Of a stretch of DNA of 64,000 nt, positions 24,931-33,160 are shown piece after piece. The DNA comes from Neobacillus ginsengisoli. GTDB lineage: Bacteria > Bacillota > Bacilli > Bacillales_B > DSM-18226. The stretch covers positions 620,001 to 684,000 of the forward strand of contig NZ_JAUSTW010000003.1 in assembly GCF_030813055.1 (NCBI RefSeq). Reading direction: 5' to 3'. The position numbers and the translations under genes were made by a program. Positions within the stretch are counted from its first letter, which is position 1, and every line of letters starts with the position of its first letter. The notes under the pieces are model-generated. The model worked only from the letters and a program-made list of their open reading frames with translations. It was not told where the DNA came from and searched no databases.

Positions 24931-24956
24931 ATGCACTCTTAAAAAGAGTGCATTAC
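24931..24956 (-). terminator. Terminator of the SAM riboswitch
   Basis: On the minus strand TGCACTCTT and AAGAGTGCA form a hairpin followed by TTTTTGC. The arm CACTCTT can also pair with AAGAGTG of the aptamer P1 3' strand, giving the expected antiterminator alternative. Confidence 0.88.
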
Positions 24957-24972
24957 TGACAAATAAAACCTA

Positions 24973-25080
24973 CACTCTTATCGATCAAGGCATCATCACC
25001 AGCAGGAGTTAGCACAGTATCTTTGCAGACCTGTTGCTGAGGTTTCATCGGGCCAGTCTATTCACCTCTCCGGATAAGAA
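24973..25080 (-). promoter_or_regulatory. SAM-I riboswitch (S box) upstream of psiE
   Basis: On the minus strand the aptamer reads TTCTTATC (P1 5'), GAGAGGTG, GACTGGCCCGATGAAACCTC, AGCAAC, GGTCTG, TGTGCTAACTCCTGC and GATAAGAG (P1 3'). These are the conserved S-box blocks in order. The usual GAGGGACTGG is GAATAGACTGG here. It is followed directly by a terminator at 24931-24956 and then by psiE, so high S-adenosylmethionine should stop transcription of that gene. Confidence 0.93.
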
Positions 25081-25290
25081 ATATTTTTTTATAACTTTAA
25101 CAACCGACAAAAATAATGTCAAGATAATTCTGTCTTTTTAAAAACACTACATCCCTACACCCATAAGCTTTAAGAGTAGATTATGTGAAATTGTTCAAGT
25201 GTAATTAACGGGTCTCTTATGTTCAGAATTAAATGTGAGAAAAGACCTATAAATCAATTAGGCTAATTGGCCGATAATAGTGGTATAAAC

Positions 25291-25410
25291 CATAAATCGT
25301 ACGATAAAGGCAAAATCATTGAAAAATGGTGACGCAAAACTATAGGGGCTAAAATCATGTAAGGGTGATTATGCTCGCCAGTTTCCGAATACGGTCTCTT
25401 ACGATTTATG
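25291..25410 (+). promoter_or_regulatory. c-di-GMP-I riboswitch (GEMM-I)
   Basis: Core blocks are AAAGGCAAAATCATT, the GAAA tetraloop, AATGGTGACGCAAA, ACTATAGGGGCTAA and GCTCGCCAGTTTCCGAA, matching the GEMM-I consensus. The aptamer is enclosed by a perfect 11-bp outer stem CATAAATCGTA (25291-25301)/TACGATTTATG (25400-25410). A shorter P1 pairing with TACG at 25390-25393 competes for the same 5' strand. The ribosome binding site of the next gene follows within 10 nt, with no terminator between, so control may be translational or through the alternative stems. Confidence 0.88.
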
Positions 25411-25434
25411 AAAAATTTGGAGGAGACATACATT

Positions 25435-25596
25435 ATGGAGATCAAAGGGAATATTACAAAAATTAGAATTAAATGGCATACGTTAAGACGAAACTATTTT
25501 GAACTATTACTTGATAGCTGTCTGGATTCAATTGTTAAAACAAAATTGAAACAAAAAATTACCTACCATACCACTAGATTAATTGATCTGATTTAA
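25435..25596 (+). CDS. 53-aa protein under the c-di-GMP riboswitch
   Basis: This small basic protein has two predicted amphipathic helices: MEIKGNITKIRIKWHTLRRN, then a Leu/Asp/Cys-rich FELLLDSCLDSIV and a second Lys-rich helix. There is no signal peptide. Its size and helical-hairpin form recall Spo0E-like phosphatase proteins, but the SQELD motif is absent, so no family is claimed. The ATG at 25435 has TTGGAGGAG 10 nt upstream. It has its own terminator, so it is a one-gene c-di-GMP-controlled unit. Confidence 0.75.
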   Translation: MEIKGNITKIRIKWHTLRRNYFELLLDSCLDSIVKTKLKQKITYHTTRLIDLI

Positions 25597-25599
25597 TCG

Positions 25600-25622
25600 G
25601 GCACCTTTCGAGGTGCTTTTTC
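25600..25622 (+). terminator. Terminator after the 53-aa gene
   Basis: GCACCT-TTCG-AGGTGC followed by TTTTTC, directly after the stop codon. Confidence 0.88.
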
Positions 25623-25658
25623 TATTCCTTAAAACACTATATGTTTTTGGGTATTATA

Positions 25659-25698
25659 ATAGCTTGGCAATTGGTGCCAAGCTATTTCTTCTTTTTTT
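25659..25698 (+). terminator. Terminator-like hairpin
   Basis: ATAGCTTGGC/GCCAAGCTAT with a 7-nt loop and TTTCTTCTTTTTTT behind it. No gene directly precedes it other than the 53-aa gene, so it may be a second terminator. Confidence 0.6.
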
Positions 25699-26067
25699 AA
25701 TTATTCATTTCTCCTTCAGCTAACACATCCGTTGAAGAAAAGTCCTTCTTTATAAATGTGGCATTGAAATAAAGTTTAATCAAAGATATCTCACAAACCT
25801 GTATTTATGTTAAATAAAGAAGAATCCATTTTGAATATAAGATTAATCAAAATGGATTCTTATCTAGCAGTATTAAGCTTAGGTTTTATAAAAAAGTTTA
25901 ATCATTTTCTACCTGGGGTGCTCCACAATCGCGCCCGATTCTGGAATAAAAACCTATATATTCTCTCAACTAATATCAAGAAATAAACAACAATATGGCT
26001 TCTTCTTGTTAAGCAGTTAAACGATAAAATTCAACTAATGATTCAAAATTCTCTATTAGGATTATTA
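25699..26067. other. Gene-free stretch with a terminator-like inverted repeat and a palindromic-repeat fragment
   Basis: It holds a perfect 15-bp inverted repeat AAGAATCCATTTTGA/TCAAAATGGATTCTT (25820-25861), nearly identical in its arms to the terminator at 39428-39474. A fragment of the dispersed GCGCCCGATT repeat lies at 25918-25946. No ORF was supported. Confidence 0.5.
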
Positions 26068-26940
26068 TTACTTTTTTAAAATCGGTATCCATATTTCGCT
26101 TTTGAAAGTTGGTGAGGTTACATCTTTATCTTCATTCCACAGGATTTCCGGACCTCCTATTTGTTCATAATTTGAGGATGGAAACCATTCTGAATAAATG
26201 CGTCCCCATACATCTTGAAGCGTATCTGGAAATGGTCCGATTGCTTCGAAAACAGCCCATGTTGAGGCAGGAACTTCAAGCTGTGAAAGGTTATTTGGAT
26301 ACTCGTTCGTTGTGGCTACGCCAATATAGTGATCAAGCTCTCCTTTTTCCTCCATCCTACCTTCAGAAAAGTTCGTGGAGGCACTAATCAGTCCCAAAGG
26401 CGCGACATTAGAAAGGTTTTTAAGTTTATTTATTGCTTCACCATCTAAACTTTCCCACATAGAGGCAATTTCCGGATTAACCCCGTTGAAAATAATAGGA
26501 ACTCTTTTCTTAATACCAACGATGCGAAATGCCTCTTTTTCTTCAATACGATAGTTCATTTCACTTCCTCCTTTGATTGATAACTGGAAGGTCATTCGTG
26601 GGTAAGCTTTAAGTGAATGGCCATTATTTCTGGCTTCTGACGGTGTTATGCCATGCAAATTTTGAAAAGCTCGTGCAAAAGAATCTGGTGAGTTATACCC
26701 GTATTTTATTGCAATGTCAATGACCTTTACGCTGCTATCTTTAAGCTCAAACACTGCAAGAGTTAGCCGTCTGCGACGGATGTATTCCGATAGTGAAATA
26801 CCTGCAAGGAAGGAAAACATCCTTTTAAAATGATATTCGGAGCAGAAAGCAATCCTAGCTACTTCTTTAAAGTCAATATCATTAGTAAGATTTTCTTCAA
26901 TATACTTTAATGCTCCATTCATGTTTTTAAGCAAATCCAT
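26068..26940 (-). CDS. AraC-family regulator with GyrI-like effector domain
   Basis: This 290-aa regulator has two amino-terminal AraC helix-turn-helix motifs (about residues 8-105; [16 protein letters not shown] and [25 protein letters not shown]). A GyrI-like/SOUL-type small-molecule binding domain (about 125-290) follows, with [14 protein letters not shown] and the typical [18 protein letters not shown] block. This DNA-binding-first layout is that of Rob-, SoxS- and BltR-like multidrug sensors. AAAGGAGG precedes the start. The adjacent aldo/keto reductase is on the same strand upstream but behind its own terminator, so a link is not shown. Confidence 0.9.
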   Translation of the reverse strand: MDLLKNMNGALKYIEENLTNDIDFKEVARIAFCSEYHFKRMFSFLAGISLSEYIRRRRLTLAVFELKDSSVKVIDIAIKYGYNSPDSFARAFQNLHGITPSEARNNGHSLKAYPRMTFQLSIKGGSEMNYRIEEKEAFRIVGIKKRVPIIFNGVNPEIASMWESLDGEAINKLKNLSNVAPLGLISASTNFSEGRMEEKGELDHYIGVATTNEYPNNLSQLEVPASTWAVFEAIGPFPDTLQDVWGRIYSEWFPSSNYEQIGGPEILWNEDKDVTSPTFKSEIWIPILKK

Positions 26941-27066
26941 TTATGTGACCTCCTTTATCAAAAGAATAGCAGGAGTTGAATGTATCCACCCGACATTTCG
27001 TGCACAATTATGTAGGGTTAACTCATAAGTAATAAAGCATGTTATTCTATTAAATGGCCCAAACAT

Positions 27067-27117
27067 AAAGAAAAAGCACAATTCTTGCTGTAGAATGGCG
27101 CCCGATTGCAGAATAAG
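27067..27117. repeat. Dispersed palindromic repeat, copy A
   Basis: AAGAAAAAGCACAATTCTTGCT, then GTAGAATGGCGCCCGATTGCAGAA. It shares the GCACAATTC...GAATtGCGCCCGATTG core with copies at 30081-30130, 37153-37200 and 36705-36757. It is the empty-site counterpart of the repeat that carries the group II intron. Confidence 0.7.
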
Positions 27118-27161
27118 AGCTCATATCTAAAACCACTTTATTTCAAAGATATAAAATAAAA

Positions 27162-27195
27162 AAAGAACAGTGATGTATTAAGACCACTGTTCTTC
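27162..27195 (-). terminator. Terminator after the aldo/keto reductase
   Basis: AAGAACAGTG/CACTGTTCTT stem with T-rich flank on the minus strand (TTTTTTTATTT). Confidence 0.85.
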
Positions 27196-27243
27196 ATTTA
27201 TTGAGTAAATTTTCCCGGGTTTCACTGAAAACCGGGATCGCTT

Positions 27244-28266
27244 TTATTTTTCTAGTGCCTCGACAACTTGAGAATCAAGAGTCATTGTCGTAAACCAGTT
27301 TGGATACAACGGTACAGGACGTGTCAATTTCTCCAACACCTCGATTTCTTCCGATGTCAGGTTCAGCTTGACAGCGGTTAAATTGTCTTCTAATTGGGAA
27401 GCTTTGCTCGAACCTACAAGCACGCTATTTACATGAGTCTGTGCCAGTAGCCAAGCGAGTGACACTTGTGCCGGAGTTGCGCCATGATCTTGTGCGAATT
27501 CTCGAATCTTATCCAAGATTGTAAAGCCCCATTCCTTGTCATGCGGAAGGAAATCAAATCCGCTCAGCCGATTATTCGGATCATTCAGATTATTGCGGGT
27601 ATACTTACCGCTTAAGAAACCGCCAGCTAGAGGACTCCACACCGTTAATCCAACATTGTTGTTTTTCATGAAAGGAATTGTATCGTGCTCAATATCCCGA
27701 CCAACTAATGAATAGTACATTTGCCCATTAATAAAGGTGGCCCACCCGCGTTCACGTTGCATCTGAAGAGCTTGAGCAGCCATCCAAGCTGGCCAGTTAG
27801 AATAGCCGAGATATCGAACTTTGCCTTGCCGAACCAGATCATTAAGCGCCTCAAGTGTCTCTTCGAGCGGGGTGAACGGATCGGTCTTATGGACAATATA
27901 AAGATCTATATAATCGGTATTTAATCGAGCTAGGCTCGATTCGCACGCAGTGAATAAATGTTTACGGGATAGTCCAGTTTGGACAAGGCCTGAACCCACC
28001 CTATTACCAGCTTTAGTGGCAATGATAATTTCTTTTCTGCGAGTCCCCAGCAACCGACCCAATATTTCTTCACTTTGCCCATCTGCGTAAGCGTCCGCTG
28101 TATCAAAGAAATTGATGCCAGCATCCAGCGCTTTGTCTACTAGCTCCTTTGCTTGACCTTCACCGACTTTGTATACACTTGGAATATTCCCTGATCCAAA
28201 AGTCATCGCCCCAAACGCAAGTTTCGATACAATCAATCCAGATTTCCCCAATCGGACATACTTCAT
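27244..28266 (-). CDS. Aldo/keto reductase
   Basis: This 340-aa NADPH-dependent aldo/keto reductase has the catalytic set Asp (FFDTADAYADG), Tyr in the same block, Lys (IIIATKAG) and His (DLYIVHKTDPFTP). It has the carboxy-terminal nucleotide site SVLVGSSKASQLEDN. The barrel fold and length fit the YajO/Gsp69-like group. The physiological substrate cannot be told from sequence. GAGGAGG lies upstream of the ATG. Single gene with a terminator downstream. Confidence 0.93.
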   Translation of the reverse strand: MKYVRLGKSGLIVSKLAFGAMTFGSGNIPSVYKVGEGQAKELVDKALDAGINFFDTADAYADGQSEEILGRLLGTRRKEIIIATKAGNRVGSGLVQTGLSRKHLFTACESSLARLNTDYIDLYIVHKTDPFTPLEETLEALNDLVRQGKVRYLGYSNWPAWMAAQALQMQRERGWATFINGQMYYSLVGRDIEHDTIPFMKNNNVGLTVWSPLAGGFLSGKYTRNNLNDPNNRLSGFDFLPHDKEWGFTILDKIREFAQDHGATPAQVSLAWLLAQTHVNSVLVGSSKASQLEDNLTAVKLNLTSEEIEVLEKLTRPVPLYPNWFTTMTLDSQVVEALEK

Positions 28267-28469
28267 ATTTTGCTCAGCCTCCTCATAATGATTGGTAACA
28301 TAAATTCAAATTCTTCATTTTAAAAAGAATCTTTGTACTAATTCTGCGAAAATAGTGGTAGTACCTTCTAAATATTCACATTTTTTAACTTCTCTACAAT
28401 ATGGCCCATTTCATTAAAATGGGCGCATTTCTGGAGCAGAGGGCACTGCAAAAGTCCAGAAATAACTAA

Positions 28470-28512
28470 AAAAAGGGTGAGCACCTACCATAGGTAGTGT
28501 TTCACCCTTTTT
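28470..28512 (-). terminator. Terminator after the transglutaminase-like gene
   Basis: AAAAAGGGTGA and its complement TCACCCTTTTT with an inner CTACC/GGTAG pairing, T-run on both strands. Confidence 0.8.
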
Positions 28513-28599
28513 CTGTTCCTCTACATATTGTGTTTCAGAAATTAAATCTTGAGTTTTGCAGTAGCCTCTTTTAGATAATCGCGCCCTTTAATGGAACAT

Positions 28600-29202
28600 T
28601 TATATACTCTCAGGTAAATGAAGTTTATACATTTCTAATGCATCTTTATGCTCTTCTAACACAGTTATTGTTTTTGGATTTGGCTTTACATAAATAACAG
28701 GATAATCCTTTTCATCAAATTCCTCTTGAATAGGAAACGCTAATTTTTCTTCATCAACTGAAAATTGAGCATCAATGCCCATTTTATTTCCACGAGCATC
28801 TAACCTTACCCATTTATTAAGTGATTTAAAGTAAACAGCATTCAAAGCGTGAATACAATACCCTTTTTCTGGCGTATCAAACAACATCAATCGTTGATAA
28901 CAAAAACCTGTCGGTATTCCTTGTGAGCGTAAAAAGGATGCTAATAGGTTTGATTTTGCATAGCAAATTCCCTCTTTATATGCTAATACTTCTGAAGCGT
29001 TACAAGTAACCCGTTTTGATTGAATATCCCAAGAATGAGATATTTCGTCACGAACAAATTCAAAAGCTACTTTCACTTTTTCAATTTCTGTTTGAGCAGG
29101 GTTGAAAAGTTCATCCACATTTGCTCTAATCATTGGGTTAGAATAATCAACCATATTTAGTTCAAGTAAATAGTCATTTATATTTTCAGACTCACAAATC
29201 AT
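28600..29202 (-). CDS. Transglutaminase-like superfamily protein
   Basis: This 200-aa protein has the cysteine-protease-like transglutaminase core: Cys80 (YKEGICYAKSNLLASFLR), His118 (YCIHALNAVYF) and Asp135 (WVRLDARGN). It lacks a signal peptide and appears cytoplasmic. Bacterial members of this type are mostly uncharacterised peptidase- or amidase-like proteins. GGGAGTGG lies upstream of the ATG. It stands alone, upstream of a group II intron remnant. Confidence 0.87.
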   Translation of the reverse strand: MICESENINDYLLELNMVDYSNPMIRANVDELFNPAQTEIEKVKVAFEFVRDEISHSWDIQSKRVTCNASEVLAYKEGICYAKSNLLASFLRSQGIPTGFCYQRLMLFDTPEKGYCIHALNAVYFKSLNKWVRLDARGNKMGIDAQFSVDEEKLAFPIQEEFDEKDYPVIYVKPNPKTITVLEEHKDALEMYKLHLPESI

Positions 29203-29320
29203 ATAAATAAAAATCCACTCCCTTTTATTTTTTGAATATATATGTAAAAATAATTATAATTATACAACAAAAAGTGCCTGAATTATAGATACACTGTTAA
29301 ACTAAATGACACAATTCATA

Positions 29321-30081
29321 ATCGAGTAGGAGGGGGTGACTAACCCCCGATCTCTCACACCACCGTACGTACCGTTCGGTATACGGCGGTTCAATTAAGT
29401 TTGACGTAGAAATTCATATCTGTGATATAGACTTTTCAGCCCTCGATTATTCCAAAAGGAGTTATCCAGGGTTTTGTGTAGAATCGGACTACTAGCGATT
29501 CTCCAGTATTTCTTCCTGGAGTTTCCCCATTCGTAAGCCTTGTTTGGTGGTACTCCCAACCCTTTGAGTTTTCTTACTCTTGTTTTGGGTGTTTTCCATT
29601 GTTTCCATTCAATCATACGGAGTCTTCTTCTTATCCATTCATCAAATTCTTTAAATTTACTTGGTGTATCCGCTAAAGCAAAGTAACCACAATTGTTCAG
29701 TCCTTCCCTTACCATCTCGAGTAGGTAAGGTACTATTACCTCTGCTGACTTCTGATTGTTCAGCTATCTATTGCTAGATAGGTTACCAAGTGTGCTTGGT
29801 ATTCCAATCTGACCTCCCCAGGTAAGAGTGCAATCTTTCCCTCCATCTATCTGCTTCATTTACTCTATACCACCTTCGGCAGAATGGACTTTGTTTTGTC
29901 TTGCAAACTCATCCAATGGTATCTAGCCTTATATGAAGTTCGTGTCCCTCAGACCGGAGGTTTGCCGCTCGCTTCCTTCAGATTCCGCGTCACCACGGAC
30001 ACCCTTGCGTTAAGCTACTGTTACTTCTGCCTTCACAGTTCGGGACTTGCACCCTATAGATTGCACCCATGCTGGGCGCAC
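29321..30081 (-). mobile_element. Defective group II intron (class C-like), internally deleted
   Basis: On the minus strand it opens with the group II 5' end GTGCGCCCAGC (30081) and runs through typical domain I sequence (GGGTGCAAGTCCCGAACTG). It ends with a domain V-like GAACCGCCGTATACCGAACG hairpin and a final CACCCCCTCCTACTCGAT. At about 761 bp it lacks most of the reverse transcriptase ORF; only the maturase carboxy terminus remains. Removing it joins CTTTCTT to TATG, which matches the empty repeat copy at 27067 (TTTCTTTATG) and supports these ends. It lies directly beside a palindromic hairpin, like class C introns that insert after terminators. Confidence 0.88.
29395..29715 (-). pseudogene. 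ltrA: Carboxy-terminal fragment of group II intron maturase
   Basis: This frame of 106 codons covers the maturase X/D domain. FKEFDEWIRRRLRMIEWKQW, RVRKLKGLGVPPNKAYEWGN and YWRIASSPILHKTL are classic blocks, ending without an HNH endonuclease domain as in class C introns. The full protein would be about 420 aa; the reverse transcriptase domains are deleted. It cannot support mobility on its own. Confidence 0.92.
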
Positions 30082-30130
30082 AAGAAAGAGCACAATTCCT
30101 GCTGCAGAATTGCGCCCGATTGTAGAAGAT
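30081..30130. repeat. Dispersed palindromic repeat, copy B (intron target)
   Basis: AAGAAAGAGCACAATTCCTGC, then TGCAGAATTGCGCCCGATTGTAGAA. CAATTCTGCAGCAGGAATTG forms a near-perfect hairpin on the minus strand, followed by TGCTCTTTCTT, where the intron is inserted. Confidence 0.8.
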
Positions 30131-30186
30131 CAAAGTCTGAGCTGGCTGGTACTTATTTAACTCTAGCCCCCTACAGTTCAATAAGG

Positions 30187-30476
30187 TCAATAAGTTTTGT
30201 CCATAAAAAAGGTATCGACAATCTTATTAATGTGAATTGCTGCTGTATTTAATGGATGGATATTTAAATCCTCATTTTTGATTAACATAGGGAGTTCTGT
30301 GCAACCCAATACGACATAAGCAAATTAAACATCTTATACATATTAATGCTGCTAATAAAGAGTTCCGGTAATTCTTCTTTACTACCTATCTTTTCTTGAA
30401 ATTTAGAAATTATCGATTGGTAATAATCTACTGTTGCTTCTGGTCCTATACCTCCAACAATTCCAACCTTTTTCAT
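30187..30476 (-). pseudogene. Aspartate/glutamate racemase-family gene with internal deletion
   Basis: The amino-terminal part (MKKVGIVGGIGPEATVDYYQ and following, to about residue 50) is followed by a frame change and then the carboxy-terminal end VLGCTELPM...HPLNTAAIHINKIV. The first half carries the conserved GGIGPEAT loop and the end the catalytic Cys motif GCTELP. About 130 residues between them are missing, so the enzyme is dead. Confidence 0.85.
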
Positions 30477-30622
30477 CCTATCAGTCCCTTATCAGGTATT
30501 ATTAGATTTTAGCAAGATATCTCATATATTAAGTAGGAATCGTGCTTGTTATCGACATGATGTATTATTTTCAATAGGGTTGTCCAAAAAAATTAATTTT
30601 AACTTTTGAAACAGCCCCTTGT

Positions 30623-31516
30623 CTAAGAATTAACTTCATGTTGTGTTTTTACTACTCTGCTTTGACCACTGGCTAAGACAGCTCCAAAAATTGTAATAAT
30701 TCCTCCTACAAAAGTGATTCCAGATATTTGTTCCTGTAATAAAAGAACACCCAATAAAACAGTCCAAACCGGAAGTAAGTTAATATATGGTGCCGCACGA
30801 CCTGCACCAACGATTTTCACACCAGCATTCCACGCAAAATATGCAACGACTGACGCAAAGGTACTTACATAAATAATACAAATCCATGCATTTCTCGTCA
30901 TATGAATTAGTTTTGGATCAACAGTTCCAATACAACTAATAGCACTAAGAAGGGTCCCGTAAAAGGCTGCCCCGGCAGTCAGTGTTAATGGATCAATCTT
31001 TTTTCCATATTTTTTACCAAGAACCGTATACATTCCCCAGGCTACACATGATAAAATGATTTCAATTTCTCCAAGAATGGATCCTTCAGAAGAAGTTGCT
31101 TGTTTACCTTGGACTAGCAAGATAACACCAATTATAGATATAATTGCTCCAATCCATGCTTTTATTTTAATTTGCTCTTTAAGAAAAAAGGGGGTGAAGA
31201 CTAAGATGGTAATAGGAATACCTGCTGAGATCATTCCCGCTTGTGATGCACTAATAGATTTTAATCCCAAATAATTTAAGGTTGAAAATGCGAATACACC
31301 TAAAAACCCCAAAACCAAAAATTCCTTCCACCTTATAAAGATAGGAAGTTGTTTCTTATTAAGAATTACTAACCCCCAAAGTATAAGCGTTGAAATTGCC
31401 CAACGTATTGTATTCAATAATGTTGCTGGTAACGCTGGACCTAAAAAACGACCACATATGTAGTTGCCCGCCCAAAGAAAGGTAGCTAAGACTAATAATA
31501 AAATTCCTTTTTGCAT
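30623..31516 (-). CDS. EamA/DMT-family exporter of the MocR cluster
   Basis: This 297-aa protein has ten membrane helices in two EamA repeats (about 1-140 and 150-290), with the internal motif NYICGRFLGPALPATLLNTI and GVILLVQGK at the repeat ends. Members export amino acids, metabolites or vitamins-like compounds. The shared operator-like sequence CCAATTGTATG upstream (31593-31605) links it to the MocR regulator at 33161, together with phzF and ridA. A metabolite handled by the PhzF and RidA proteins is a reasonable guess for its substrate. Confidence 0.88.
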   Translation of the reverse strand: MQKGILLLVLATFLWAGNYICGRFLGPALPATLLNTIRWAISTLILWGLVILNKKQLPIFIRWKEFLVLGFLGVFAFSTLNYLGLKSISASQAGMISAGIPITILVFTPFFLKEQIKIKAWIGAIISIIGVILLVQGKQATSSEGSILGEIEIILSCVAWGMYTVLGKKYGKKIDPLTLTAGAAFYGTLLSAISCIGTVDPKLIHMTRNAWICIIYVSTFASVVAYFAWNAGVKIVGAGRAAPYINLLPVWTVLLGVLLLQEQISGITFVGGIITIFGAVLASGQSRVVKTQHEVNS

Positions 31517-31590
31517 TATTTTGATCCTTTCCCGCTACTCCCCTATTGATTGGAGAAGCAGTCTGTTATTCTATAACAAAGTTACCTTTA

Positions 31591-31616
31591 AACCAATTGT
31601 ATGGATTATTGGTACA
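31591..31616 (-). promoter_or_regulatory. MocR-type operator upstream of the EamA gene
   Basis: CCAATTGTATGG shares 11 of 11 bases of CCAATTGTATG with the site at 33123-33133, and CCATACAATT (its complement) also occurs at 33066-33075. A nearby ATTGG completes CCAAT.../...ATTGG. It lies 75-100 bp upstream of the start codon. Confidence 0.6.
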
Positions 31617-31842
31617 CAGAACTTTTAAGAAAACTTAATGAAGGATATCTATTAATTAAGAAAAAAATTTTCTATTAAAAGAAGAATTTTTTTCAACGGT
31701 TAGAGCAATTACTTCTATAACATTGGCAAGATAGTCCCGCCTGACAGTACCTTACCCATAACATTCGTGCAGCGTGTGCGAATTTGGTAAAAACCGCAAA
31801 ATTTTCATTTACCATTTTATTCACTTTGCAATTCGTAAAAAT
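31617..31842. other. Intergenic region between phzF and the EamA gene
   Basis: AT-rich for the first 70 bp, then a less AT-rich stretch (31730-31790) of coding-like texture that I could not assign. No ORF with a ribosome binding site was found. Confidence 0.3.
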
Positions 31843-32616
31843 TTAAACATATATTTCTGCTATGGAATATAAAGCAGCCTTACCGCTTAATTTCGTACGT
31901 GTTCCCTCATAATCACAGTATAGGACTCCCCCACGAGGTGATGCCTGATAAGCAACTATTGATTTTTTATTTAGCCGCTCTGCCCAGAACGGAATGATAT
32001 GGCAGTGTCCACTACCGCATACAGGATCTTCAGGTACATTGCATTTTGGTGCAAATGATCTTGATACACAGTTATAATCTTTTCCTTCAGCTGTAACATG
32101 CAATAAAAGTCCATCCAGTTTTTTTACCTTATCTTGGTCAGGATTTACGTTGCGGACTTCATCTTCTGTTTCCAGAATACATACCAGGTCTCTTCCCATA
32201 TATGCCTCTAGCGGTCTTATACCAATGGCCTCTGCCATTTCATCGGTCACGTCTACCTTTTTCAAATCATATGATGGAAAGTCCATTTCAAATAAATCAT
32301 CTTTTTTTAACACAACAAGCTCCCCGCTCATTGTCTGAAACGTGATTCTCTCCACATTTTTTTCATAATAGTTAGCAATGACATACGCTGTTGCCAATGT
32401 TGCATGGCCACAAAGGTCAATTTCCCCACCCGGTGTAAACCATCTAAGTCGGTATTCATCTCCTTCTTTCACTGCAAAAGCTGTTTCGGAAAGATTATTT
32501 TCAGCAGTGATTTTCAGCATCAGTTCTTCCGGAAGCCATTCATCCATGACACATACCGCTGCTGGATTGCCTCCAAAAACTTTATCTGTAAACGCATCAA
32601 CTACATACTGTTTCAT
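31843..32616 (-). CDS. PhzF-family isomerase-like protein
   Basis: This 257-aa protein has the diaminopimelate-epimerase-like fold of PhzF. It has VVDAFTDKVFGGNPAAV at the start, the active-site Glu44 in NNLSETAF, the ligand block LRWFTPGGEIDLCGHATLA, and DPVCGSGHCHI in the second half. PhzF proper isomerises a dihydroanthranilate in phenazine synthesis, but most family members in Bacillus have unknown substrates. It follows ridA by 60 bp on the same strand and likely forms one transcript with it, divergent from the MocR regulator. Confidence 0.9.
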   Translation of the reverse strand: MKQYVVDAFTDKVFGGNPAAVCVMDEWLPEELMLKITAENNLSETAFAVKEGDEYRLRWFTPGGEIDLCGHATLATAYVIANYYEKNVERITFQTMSGELVVLKKDDLFEMDFPSYDLKKVDVTDEMAEAIGIRPLEAYMGRDLVCILETEDEVRNVNPDQDKVKKLDGLLLHVTAEGKDYNCVSRSFAPKCNVPEDPVCGSGHCHIIPFWAERLNKKSIVAYQASPRGGVLYCDYEGTRTKLSGKAALYSIAEIYV

Positions 32617-32675
32617 TTATTTGTCCTACCTTTCTATTCATTAGAGATATTTATTTTCTTCACATACTGTTTCTA

Positions 32676-33053
32676 TTATTCTCCCAAATAGGCAATTGCT
32701 TCAACCTCACACAATATACCAAGAGGAAGGGATTTCACAGCCAAACAGCTTCTGGCCGGTTTCTCCGTAAAATACTTTTCATATACCGCATTAAAAGCAG
32801 CAAAGTCAGACATATCGGCAAGAAAGCACGTCGTTTTAACGATTTTTGTGTAATCTATTCCAGCTTCCTTAAACAATTCACCGAGGTTTTTCATAGTCTG
32901 GTCAGCCTGTGCTTCAATTCCGCCTTTAACAACTGTCCCATCTTGAGGATTAAGTCCACCTTGTCCGGAAGTAAAAAGGAAATTACCAGCTACATATGCC
33001 TGGGAGTAGGGGCCGATAGCTGCTGGTGCTTCTTTTGTAGTAATTTTTTGCAT
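32676..33053 (-). CDS. ridA: RidA-family enamine/imine deaminase
   Basis: This 125-aa RidA/YjgF protein hydrolyses reactive enamines such as 2-aminoacrylate made by PLP enzymes. The conserved Arg in KPARSCLAV (about 104) and the carboxy-terminal LCEVEAIAY are present, with GPYSQA near the start. GGAGGAGG precedes the ATG. It is divergent from the PLP-binding MocR regulator and shares operator-like sites, so here it may be dedicated to this pathway rather than general housekeeping. Confidence 0.93.
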   Translation of the reverse strand: MQKITTKEAPAAIGPYSQAYVAGNFLFTSGQGGLNPQDGTVVKGGIEAQADQTMKNLGELFKEAGIDYTKIVKTTCFLADMSDFAAFNAVYEKYFTEKPARSCLAVKSLPLGILCEVEAIAYLGE

Positions 33054-33065
33054 TTTTATCCTCCT

Positions 33066-33135
33066 CCATACAATTTTTAATTCGTATTCATTATATAATC
33101 ATGTTATTATACATACAATAAACCAATTGTATGTA
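33066..33135. promoter_or_regulatory. Divergent ridA/mocR promoter and operator
   Basis: A perfect 10-bp inverted repeat TACATACAAT (33110-33119)/ATTGTATGTA (33126-33135) with a 6-bp spacer lies between the genes; CCATACAATT repeats at 33066-33075. On the minus strand TTGTAT (33118-33113) and TATAAT (33095-33090) with a 17-bp spacer make a good ridA promoter whose -35 is inside the operator. The regulator should therefore control its own cluster. Confidence 0.7.
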
Positions 33136-33160
33136 CGACAATGTTTTGGAAGGTAACGCT

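Noticed and set aside
29884..30252. 122-codon plus-strand frame
   Set aside because: It is antisense to the group II intron 5' domain and the racemase remnant; the intron explains the open frame.
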